The notes under the pieces were generated by a model, which did no database searches, was not told where the DNA came from, and was given only the letters and a program-made list of their open reading frames with translations. DNA of 12,114 bases from F23-B02 sp045642545 (GTDB lineage: Bacteria; Bacillota; Clostridia; Oscillospirales; Oscillospiraceae): the NCBI GenBank assembly GCA_045642545.1, contig JAZUJB010000103.1:1-12114 (forward strand). The letters run 5' to 3'. This document shows, one piece after another, positions 6,897 to 12,114 of this stretch. Position 1 is the stretch's first letter. Each line of letters opens with the position of its first letter. The position numbers and the translations under genes were made by a program.

Positions 6897-7616
6897 TCAG
6901 TTAATCATAAAGGTCTCGCCGAAGGGATACGGGTTACCCCTTATTTCCTTCATCCATTCGATAAGGCCTGCTTTATCTGTTGTAACCATTCCCAACATTC
7001 TGTCTATCCCAAGCTTAACAAGCTCGGGGCACATCGGCACTGACGGACCTGTTACAATTGTGGTTGCGTTTTTTGAAAGCTCTAAAAGCCGAGGCATTGT
7101 TTTGTTAATTGCCGCGCTGCCGGTTATTATTACGATATCACATTCAGGCAGAATATACTCGCAGGCAGAGTCGGGATAGTCGTTCTCACGCGGCTCTCGT
7201 TCAATTATGTAAACCTTTTCTGCGCCATTCAGCGCATCCTTATCCAGCTTCAGATGGCCAATCAGAGCAATCTTCTTGCCCTGCGTTTCAATACCTGCCG
7301 TACAGCTGCGGCTGTATTCAATCTTAAGTCCGAGCTTTTCAAGGCGCTCGGGTGAGTTGTAAAACGCGTTAATTACCGCCATACCCTCGCTTGCCTCGTC
7401 AAAGTTCCAGCTCATTACTGCTTCTGCCGCAGTTTTTGCGCTGAGTCCGACAAGTGAGTCAAAGCTGCGCTTTATGCTTCTGCTTTCGGTGTTCATTGCA
7501 ATGCCGAAGCTACCGTTGCTTAATTCTGCACCAATCCACGCTACGCCGCGCACAATCTTTGTTACCGTAAGGCTTTCATCTATGCCGTTTATGAGAATGT
7601 CATAATATTCTTTCAT
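6897..7616 (-). CDS. DUF4213/DUF364 protein, putative metal-chelating enzyme
   Basis: The 239-aa protein has the two-part layout of this family: an N-terminal DUF4213-like, enolase-N-like part (about residues 5-90) and a C-terminal Rossmann-like DUF364 part (about 95-230). Recognisable pieces are KIALIGHL (115-122), the glutamate-rich EREPRENDYPDSA (139-151), CDIVIITGSAAINKTMPRLLEL (159-180), and GPSVPMCPELVKLGIDRMLGMVTTD (190-214). A structure from Desulfitobacterium led to the proposal that the family handles or chelates heavy metals, but no reaction is proved. The neighbours (TatD, a phosphatase, spoIIE) do not point to one metal pathway. ATG 7616 has GAGGT 7 nt upstream. It is expressed alone, from a promoter overlapping the divergent tatD promoter, and ends at its own terminator. 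Confidence 0.9.
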   Translation of the reverse strand: MKEYYDILINGIDESLTVTKIVRGVAWIGAELSNGSFGIAMNTESRSIKRSFDSLVGLSAKTAAEAVMSWNFDEASEGMAVINAFYNSPERLEKLGLKIEYSRSCTAGIETQGKKIALIGHLKLDKDALNGAEKVYIIEREPRENDYPDSACEYILPECDIVIITGSAAINKTMPRLLELSKNATTIVTGPSVPMCPELVKLGIDRMLGMVTTDKAGLIEWMKEIRGNPYPFGETFMIN

Positions 7617-7639
7617 TTCGTTACCTCAATTAATGCTGC

Positions 7640-7669
7640 TTGCGTAATTATATCAAGCAATGTTATAAT
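7640..7669 (+). promoter_or_regulatory. Rightward promoter of tatD
   Basis: TTGCGT (7640-7645) and TATAAT (7664-7669) are 18 bp apart. The predicted start near 7676 leaves a leader of only about 13 nt. It still includes the ribosome site AGAGGTGA (7676-7683), 6 nt or so from ATG 7689. Confidence 0.7.
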
Positions 7670-7676
7670 TGTGCAA
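7647..7676 (-). promoter_or_regulatory. Leftward promoter of the DUF4213/DUF364 gene
   Basis: On the - strand, TTGCAC (7671-7676) and TATAAT (7647-7652) are 18 bp apart. It overlaps the opposite promoter almost completely, so RNA polymerase can occupy only one at a time. Confidence 0.7.
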
Positions 7677-7688
7677 GAGGTGAATTGA

Positions 7689-8453
7689 ATGTATTTCGAT
7701 ACTCATGCGCATTATGACAGCGGTGCGTTCAACGCAGACCGCTTTGAGATACTTGACTCAATGACTGACGGCAATGTCGGTCTGATTGTAAATCCCGGCT
7801 GCGACCTTATAAGCAGCAAGGCGGCTATTGAGCTTGCCGAGCGCTACGATTTCGTGTATGCGGCTGTCGGCTGGCATCCCGAGGACATTGACAAGCTATC
7901 CGACGAGGCCTTTGATGAGATGGTTAAGCTTGCCGAGCACCCGAAATGTCTTGCAATCGGCGAAATCGGTCTTGATTATTACTGGGACGCAACACACAAG
8001 GAGGAGCAGAAGGCTCTTTTCCGCCGTCAGATTGAGCTTGCCATAAAGCTCGGAAAGCCCGTAATCGTTCACGACCGCGAGGCACACGGAGACAGCATGG
8101 AGATTGTGCTTGATTATCCCGAGCTTCGCGGAGTTTTCCACTGCTATTCGGGCAGCGCGGAGATGGCCGCAGAGCTTTTAAAGCGCGGCTGGTACCTCGG
8201 CTTTGACGGCCCGATTACCTACAAAAATGCCAGAAAGGCAATTGAGGTGCTTGAGATATGCCCCATGGAAAGAATTGTGATTGAAACCGACAGTCCGTAT
8301 CTCACACCCGTACCCAACCGCGGCAAGCGCAATGACTCGCGCCAGCTAAAATATGTTGTGGAAAAGATTGCAGAAATAAAAGGGCTTACCGCTGAAGAGG
8401 TTGAAAATGCAAGCTTTGAAAACGGCAAAAGACTGTATGGAATGGGTGGATAA
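7689..8453 (+). CDS. tatD: TatD-family metal-dependent hydrolase (deoxyribonuclease)
   Basis: TatD proteins are amidohydrolase-fold, divalent-metal enzymes with 3'-5' DNase activity, used in DNA degradation or oxidative damage repair; some also act in D-aminoacyl-tRNA or quality-control work. Length 254 aa is standard. All metal-site motifs are present: DTHAH (His6, His8), GEIGLDYYWD (Glu92), VIVHDREAH (His128), FHCYSG (His151) and ETDSPYLTP (Asp201). There is no signal peptide, so it is cytosolic. ATG 7689 follows AGAGGTGA. It is the first gene of a rightward pair with the tyrosine phosphatase, one base between stop and next start. In many Firmicutes the orthologue (yabD/ycfH) lies after metG; here it does not. 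Confidence 0.95.
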   Translation: MYFDTHAHYDSGAFNADRFEILDSMTDGNVGLIVNPGCDLISSKAAIELAERYDFVYAAVGWHPEDIDKLSDEAFDEMVKLAEHPKCLAIGEIGLDYYWDATHKEEQKALFRRQIELAIKLGKPVIVHDREAHGDSMEIVLDYPELRGVFHCYSGSAEMAAELLKRGWYLGFDGPITYKNARKAIEVLEICPMERIVIETDSPYLTPVPNRGKRNDSRQLKYVVEKIAEIKGLTAEEVENASFENGKRLYGMGG

Positions 8454-8454
8454 G

Positions 8455-9273
8455 ATGTATAATCCTGAACAGATACTTAAAGGCGCACCGAATGCGCGCG
8501 ACCTCGGCGGTCTTGAAACCGCTGACGGCAGAATTGTTAAGCACAACCGCCTTATCAGAAGCGGCGGTCTTGCTAAAATCACCGATGCCGATATTGAATA
8601 TCTCAAATCAGTCGGTCTGAAAACCGTTGTTGATTTCCGCACAACCGAAGAGCAGCTTAAAAACCCCGACATAATTATCGACGGCGTTGAATACATAAGC
8701 TGCCCGATGCTTGACAGGAAAACCGACGGTATAACCCGCACACGCCCCGAAACCGAGGATGAAGAGGCTATACGAACGATTAAGATGGCGCATCATCTTA
8801 TGGAAAAGGACACCGACGGCGTAAAGCAGATGAGAAGCCTCTACCCTCTCCTCGTTACGCTTGAGCATTCGCTTCAGCATTACAAAGAATTCTTTGAAAT
8901 TCTTCTGAATCATGAGGAGGGCGCTCTTCTGTATCACTGCAGCATGGGCAAGGACCGCGTAGGCACTGCAACCGCGCTTATTCTCAGCGCACTTAATGTT
9001 CCGCGCGAGAGCATCGTTGCCGATTATATGATTACCCGAGAGCGCTGTGCGCCGGGGACTGAGCGACTGCTCAGTAACTGCCGAAAATACACCGACGATG
9101 AAGCAACTCTTGAGTTCATCTACCGTCTTGACACCGTTCAGGAGGATTTTATCGGTGCGACCTTTGAAACCATTGAGCAGCAGCACGGCGGTATTGACAG
9201 ATTCCTGCGTGAAAAAATGGGACTTGACGACAAGGCCCTTGAAAAGCTGAAAAAGCTATATCTTGAAGATTAA
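8455..9273 (+). CDS. Tyrosine phosphatase of the CX5R type (Y_phosphatase3-like)
   Basis: The 272-aa protein has the N-terminal landmark NARDLGG (residues 13-19), then LIRSGGL, KTVVDFRTTEE (about 56-66), and the P-loop HCSMGKDRVGTA with nucleophile Cys162 and Arg168. This matches bacterial single-domain tyrosine/dual-specificity phosphatases of the Y_phosphatase3 group (usual length about 240-280 aa), some of which act on lipids or phosphopeptides. No signal peptide is visible. The frame is open back to a TTG at 8401, but ATG 8455 is preferred: it lies one base after the tatD stop, has GGTGG (8445-8449) upstream, and puts the start at the usual distance before NARDLGG. The natural substrate cannot be told from sequence. 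The C-terminal residues LED lie in a long inverted repeat shared with the convergent gene. Confidence 0.9.
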   Translation: MYNPEQILKGAPNARDLGGLETADGRIVKHNRLIRSGGLAKITDADIEYLKSVGLKTVVDFRTTEEQLKNPDIIIDGVEYISCPMLDRKTDGITRTRPETEDEEAIRTIKMAHHLMEKDTDGVKQMRSLYPLLVTLEHSLQHYKEFFEILLNHEEGALLYHCSMGKDRVGTATALILSALNVPRESIVADYMITRERCAPGTERLLSNCRKYTDDEATLEFIYRLDTVQEDFIGATFETIEQQHGGIDRFLREKMGLDDKALEKLKKLYLED

Positions 9274-9310
9274 AAAAGCAGCCCAAAGGGCTGCTTTTTT
9301 AATCTTCAAG
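9262..9310. repeat. Perfect 23-bp inverted repeat across two convergent gene ends
   Basis: Positions 9262-9284 are the exact reverse complement of 9288-9310, with a 3-bp AAA centre. The outer 10 bp on each side are coding sequence, not only terminator. As a result, both proteins end in the codons for Leu-Glu-Asp followed by TAA. Confidence 0.92.
9272..9300. terminator. Bidirectional intrinsic terminator
   Basis: The inner 13-bp stem (GCAGCCC/GGGCTGC core with A6/T6 flanks) and 3-nt loop terminate the phosphatase transcript rightward and the kinase-like gene leftward. The stop codons are at 9271-9273 and 9301-9299. Confidence 0.92.
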
Positions 9311-10372
9311 CTTTTCCGAGAAGCACTCGACGGGCAGGCACTCTGACAGCTCTGTCAGAATTGTGCTCATGCTTCCCGTCTGATAATCGGGCTCAGGAGA
9401 GGAAAAGTATTTACTTGCAGGAACATCAAACGAGAGCATAACTCTCACCGAGGTACCCATATTCTCGCCGCGGCTTTCAAGTATTACCGCACCCTTGTGC
9501 AGCTCGGCTATACCGCGAACAAGCGCAAGTCCCATTCCCGTACCCCGAAGCTGTGTGAGATTAACCTCGTGTCTGTAGCGGTCAAAGGCAAGCGCAAGCT
9601 CAGGCTGCTCAATTCCAGAGCCGTTGTCGTCAACAGACAGAATCACATTACGGTCAGTGCGCAGAAGCGACACGCTTATTCGGCCGTTCTTTTCGCAATG
9701 GATAAGGCTGTTTGCCAGAAGATTCAGCAGAAGCTGTTGGATTAATTCACGGTCTGCAATTATATTTATGCTATCCTCGGAATGGAAGCTTATTCTGATA
9801 TCAAGTCCGTTAGCCATTGAAATCACAGCCGCGATGGTGCTTCTGCAAAGGTCGGCAATGTCAATAGGCTCGGGTCTGAACGGCATTGTGCCCTTTGACA
9901 GTGCCGCAAAGGCCGTAACATTGTCAACGGCGTGCTTCATTCGGTAATAGCTGCGGTTTAATGAGCATACATACTCACTGAGCTTTTCGTTGTTGTCATT
10001 CTCCGCAAGCACCGATATGCAGGACGATGCGAATTTGACATTTGCAAGAGTTGAGCGCAGCTCCGTATGCAGCATATCGTTTGCTTCAACCTCGGGCACT
10101 TCGCTGCTCATAGCATAAATCTTGTATCCGTCATATGCCGATACCTTGACCGCGCAGCTTTTTGTGCCGATAAATCCTGAGGCAATAAAACTGTCGGCCT
10201 GCGTGTTGAGAATATGGCTCGGAATCAACAGTGCCAGGGGTTTTCCCGTCATATCCCTTGCGGCAAGCTTTATAGCGGCCTGATTCATATATACAATTCG
10301 TTCTTTCTTTGCCAGTATAACCGGCTCATTGAGAAGTGAAAACGCTGTGGCAAGAAGTTTGCTGTCTGACAT
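9299..10372 (-). CDS. Soluble PAS histidine-kinase-like protein
   Basis: The 357-aa protein has an N-terminal PAS-like domain (about residues 5-95, with EPVILAKKERIVYMNQAA), a dimerisation helix pair (about 98-160), and a complete-looking HATPase domain (about 200-316). In the latter are the N box LLLNLLANSLIH (Asn217, Asn221), the G1 box VDDNGSGI (247-254) and the G2 box RGTGMGLALV (276-285). A C-terminal tail of about 40 residues has no recognised domain. No membrane helix is seen, so it is cytosolic. At the H box the residue before ELRSTL is threonine (Thr103) rather than histidine; a histidine is one place earlier (His102). Autophosphorylation is therefore uncertain. No response regulator is adjacent. 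AAGG about 9 nt before ATG 10372 is a modest ribosome site. The stop falls in the shared palindrome. Confidence 0.9.
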   Translation of the reverse strand: MSDSKLLATAFSLLNEPVILAKKERIVYMNQAAIKLAARDMTGKPLALLIPSHILNTQADSFIASGFIGTKSCAVKVSAYDGYKIYAMSSEVPEVEANDMLHTELRSTLANVKFASSCISVLAENDNNEKLSEYVCSLNRSYYRMKHAVDNVTAFAALSKGTMPFRPEPIDIADLCRSTIAAVISMANGLDIRISFHSEDSINIIADRELIQQLLLNLLANSLIHCEKNGRISVSLLRTDRNVILSVDDNGSGIEQPELALAFDRYRHEVNLTQLRGTGMGLALVRGIAELHKGAVILESRGENMGTSVRVMLSFDVPASKYFSSPEPDYQTGSMSTILTELSECLPVECFSEKLED

Positions 10373-10409
10373 TTCCGTTGCCTTTCATATCGTTGTATTT
10401 TTCGTTACT

Positions 10410-10438
10410 ATTTTACCAAAACCGAGCAAAATATACAA
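10410..10438 (-). promoter_or_regulatory. Possible promoter of the kinase-like gene
   Basis: On the - strand, TAAAAT (10410-10415) lies 17 bp from TTGTAT (10433-10438). The -10 has five of six matches, the -35 three. It is the best pair in the 200-bp divergent gap. Confidence 0.4.
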
Positions 10439-10490
10439 TAGGTATCCAAAAATGCGGGGCAAATTCAATAATATTTGGGCGTATCATTTA

Positions 10491-10520
10491 TTGATTTTTG
10501 TTAATAGTATATGTTACAAT
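10491..10520 (+). promoter_or_regulatory. Promoter of gap
   Basis: TTGATT (10491-10496) and TACAAT (10515-10520) are 18 bp apart. The predicted start near 10527 gives a leader of about 47 nt. The rest of the gap 10373-10573 shows no strong hairpin or riboswitch. Confidence 0.65.
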
Positions 10521-10573
10521 CTAAGCAAATCGCAAGCAAAACTTTCCACAAAAAAATCATGGAGGAATTCAGT

Positions 10574-11584
10574 ATGATTAAAGTTGCTATTAACGGTTTT
10601 GGCCGTATCGGCCGTCTGGCATTCAGAGCTGCTATCGTTTCCGACGATATCGAGGTCGTTGCAATCAACGCTCCCGACAAGTCCACCGAGCAGCTTGCTT
10701 ACACCGTAAAGTATGACTCCGTCCACGGTCGTTTCAACGGCACTGTTGAGGCTACCGAAGACGCTATCATCGTAAACGGCAAGCGCGTTGCTGTTGTCGG
10801 CAACCGCAACCCCGCTCTGCTTCCCTGGGGCGAAATGGGCGTTGAGTATGTTCTCGAATGCACCGGCGCATTCCTGACCACCGAGGCTGCACAGGCTCAC
10901 CTCGATGCAGGCGCTCAGGTTGTTGTTCTCTCCGGTCCCTCCAAGGACGACACTCCCATGTTCGTCTGCGGCGTAAACCTCGACAAGTACACTCCCGACA
11001 TCAAGGTCGTTTCCAACGCATCCTGCACCACCAACTGCCTTGCTCCTCTCGCAAAGGTTATCAACGACAACTTCGGTATTGTTGAAGGCCTTATGACCAC
11101 CGTTCACGCTGATACCGCTACTCAGGAAGTAGTTGACGGCTTCTCCAAGAAGAACTGGCGTCTCGGCCGCGGCGTTCACGGCAATATCATCCCCACCTCC
11201 ACCGGCGCTGCAAAGGCAGTAGGCAAGGTTATCCCCGAGCTCAAGGGCAAGCTGACCGGTACCTCCATGCGTATCCCCAGCGCTGATGTTTCCATCGTTG
11301 ACCTCACCTGCCGCCTCGAGAAGGGCGCAACCTACGATGAAATCTGCGCAGCAGTCAAGGCAGCATCCGAAGGCCCCATGAAGGGCATCATCGAGTATGT
11401 TGACGAAGAGGTTGTTTCCTCCGACTTCATCACCGACCCCCACACCAGCATTTTCGATGTCAAGGCAGGCCTCGCACTTAACGATAACTTCGTAAAGCTC
11501 ATGGCTTGGTACGACAACGAGTGGGGCTTCTCCAATAAGATGCTCGACCTCACCCGCCACATCGACTCCGTCCGCAAGGCATAA
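10574..11584 (+). CDS. gap: Glyceraldehyde-3-phosphate dehydrogenase, type I
   Basis: GAPDH converts glyceraldehyde-3-phosphate, phosphate and NAD(P)+ to 1,3-bisphosphoglycerate in glycolysis. The 336-aa product (family about 335) has the nucleotide-binding INGFGRIGRL, the catalytic SNASCTTNCLAP (Cys151), HADTATQ, and the C-terminal WYDNEWGFSNKM. ATG 10574 is chosen over the upstream-open frame because GGAGG (10561-10565) lies 8 nt before it and the protein then begins at the usual place. Codon use is strongly biased toward C-ending codons compared with the rest of the window, as expected for a highly expressed gene. One notable point: after the second strand the sequence is AIN-A-P-D, so the aspartate common in NAD-specific GAPDH right after the Asn is Ala. 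No pgk, tpi or cggR is adjacent to the right; it is expressed alone. Confidence 0.97.
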   Translation: MIKVAINGFGRIGRLAFRAAIVSDDIEVVAINAPDKSTEQLAYTVKYDSVHGRFNGTVEATEDAIIVNGKRVAVVGNRNPALLPWGEMGVEYVLECTGAFLTTEAAQAHLDAGAQVVVLSGPSKDDTPMFVCGVNLDKYTPDIKVVSNASCTTNCLAPLAKVINDNFGIVEGLMTTVHADTATQEVVDGFSKKNWRLGRGVHGNIIPTSTGAAKAVGKVIPELKGKLTGTSMRIPSADVSIVDLTCRLEKGATYDEICAAVKAASEGPMKGIIEYVDEEVVSSDFITDPHTSIFDVKAGLALNDNFVKLMAWYDNEWGFSNKMLDLTRHIDSVRKA

Positions 11585-11625
11585 TTGTAGCAGTATTCTT
11601 TGCAAATAAGCTGATAATTAAGAAA

Positions 11626-11651
11626 ATCATAACTTTTAATTTAGTTATGAT
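11626..11651. repeat. 9-bp inverted repeat after gap
   Basis: ATCATAACT (11626-11634) and AGTTATGAT (11643-11651) are exact complements with an 8-nt spacer. No T run follows. It may be a weak 3'-end hairpin of the gap transcript or a protein site. The region 11585-11740 otherwise holds only the promoter-like and hairpin elements listed here. Confidence 0.6.
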
Positions 11652-11668
11652 AACTATTAGCTATTAGG

Positions 11669-11697
11669 TTTTTTGTTTCTGTTTGAATAACTATAAT
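11669..11697 (+). promoter_or_regulatory. Possible promoter of the recombinase fragment
   Basis: A perfect TATAAT at 11692-11697 has only a T-run (11669-11674) at 17 bp upstream. If used, transcription would start near 11704, inside the left arm of the next hairpin. Confidence 0.35.
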
Positions 11698-11740
11698 AAC
11701 CTCTCATCTGTTTTATATGGCAGAAGAGAGGTTATTTTTT
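11695..11740 (+). terminator. Terminator-like hairpin covering a ribosome site
   Basis: An 11-bp stem (11695-11705 with 11726-11736), continued after an A/A mismatch by TCTG/CAGA, is followed by T 11735-11740. This is the first strong terminator after gap. Its right arm contains AGAGAGG (11725-11731), the only ribosome site for ATG 11741. Confidence 0.75.
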
Positions 11741-12103
11741 ATGCTTATTGAAAACTTAGTAAAAGAATTTTTGTATGACTGTCAGATACGAGAATTAAGC
11801 CCGCTCACTGTACACAATTACAGCAAGCAATTATCTTATTTTGTTAAATTCCTTAAAGATAGTTTCAATATAACAGAACTTGAAGAATTAAAGCCTATAC
11901 ACATAAAGCAGTATATAGGCAGTATACATGACAGAGGATGTAAACCCGCTTATATTAATGATTTGCTCAAAGCCGTGAAAGTAATGTGCAATTATGCCTA
12001 TAATGAAGGTTACACTAAAGAGCTAATAACTAAGAGAGTTAAAAATGTTAAACAGCCTAAAGTATTAATACACACATTCTCCGAATCAGAAGTCGGATCG
12101 TAG
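11741..12103 (+). pseudogene. Tyrosine recombinase, N-terminal core-binding half, apparently frameshifted
   Basis: The frame gives 120 residues that match the SAM-like core-binding domain of XerC/D-type integrases: EFLYDCQIRELSPLTVHNY (about 9-27), LKPIHIKQYIGSI (about 49-61), GCKPAYINDLLKAVKVM (about 66-82) and the linker to the catalytic domain, VKNVKQPKVLIHTFSESEV (about 100-118). In full-length relatives the catalytic domain (R-H-R-Y) would follow. Here a TAG stops it two codons after SESEV. Shifting frame by one base near 12094 restores IVAMSF to the window end, so a one-base deletion or an assembly error is likely. The start is ATG 11741, not the ATG at 11717 inside the hairpin. Base composition is markedly AT-rich against its neighbours, as expected for transferred DNA. 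It may instead be a genuinely truncated protein. Confidence 0.7.
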
Positions 12104-12114
12104 CCATGTCGTTC

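Noticed and set aside
8401..8454. Upstream TTG or ATG (8437) start for the tyrosine phosphatase
   Set aside because: These would overlap the end of tatD and add residues before the conserved NARDLGG start; ATG 8455 has a better position and ribosome site.
10461..10479. CAAAT...ATTTG inverted repeat between the kinase-like gene and gap
   Set aside because: Only 5 bp per arm in an AT-rich region, within chance expectation.
10514..11605. 363-aa open frame on the - strand opposite gap
   Set aside because: It mirrors the codon-biased gap gene; the absence of stops follows from that bias. The translation is rich in G, V, A, N and D without any known motif.

Overview
The window looks like chromosomal DNA from an endospore-forming, Gram-positive anaerobe of the Clostridia. 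An Oscillospirales/Ruminococcaceae-like gut lineage is my inference; no rRNA or other marker is present to fix the taxon. The signs are a SpoIIE phosphatase, a PadR/DUF1048 pair, a DUF4213/DUF364 protein, strong AGGAGG ribosome sites, sigma-A-type promoters and many short hairpin-plus-T-run terminators. Base composition is intermediate up to the end of gap, then turns clearly AT-rich.

Layout. 1-60 is the tail of an unidentified + strand gene, followed in the same frame by an unrecognised 169-aa gene (82-591). It converges on a leftward PadR regulator + four-helix DUF1048-like membrane protein operon (1601-617); one bidirectional terminator serves both sides. Next, also leftward, is a complete copper-exporting P1B-1 ATPase (copA, 3952-1712) with its own terminator. 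A leftward two-gene unit follows: spoIIE (6739-4406) overlapping, through ATGA, a small C-terminally anchored protein of unknown function (4409-4065). Upstream is a leftward DUF4213/DUF364 protein (7616-6897). It diverges, through overlapping and nearly symmetric promoters, from a rightward pair: a TatD-type metal-dependent hydrolase (7689-8453) and a CX5R tyrosine phosphatase (8455-9273). That pair converges on a leftward soluble PAS-kinase-like protein (10372-9299) inside a perfect 23-bp inverted repeat. Divergently from the kinase runs gap, the glycolytic glyceraldehyde-3-phosphate dehydrogenase (10574-11584). The last ~0.5 kb is AT-rich and holds the N-terminal, core-binding half of a tyrosine recombinase (11741-12103), apparently frameshifted at the window edge.

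How it fits together. Most of the window is ordinary housekeeping, stress and sporulation content in short, separately terminated units. SpoIIE would dephosphorylate SpoIIAA to activate sigma-F in the forespore; the coupled small membrane protein is the best candidate for something not yet described. CopA exports cuprous copper. PadR probably represses its own operon. The mobile part is the recombinase fragment, whose ribosome site lies in a hairpin that should form only in read-through transcripts.

I found no tRNA, rRNA, CRISPR array, complete insertion sequence or recognised defence system. I see no clearly new multi-gene system; the observations below are local oddities with differing strength.
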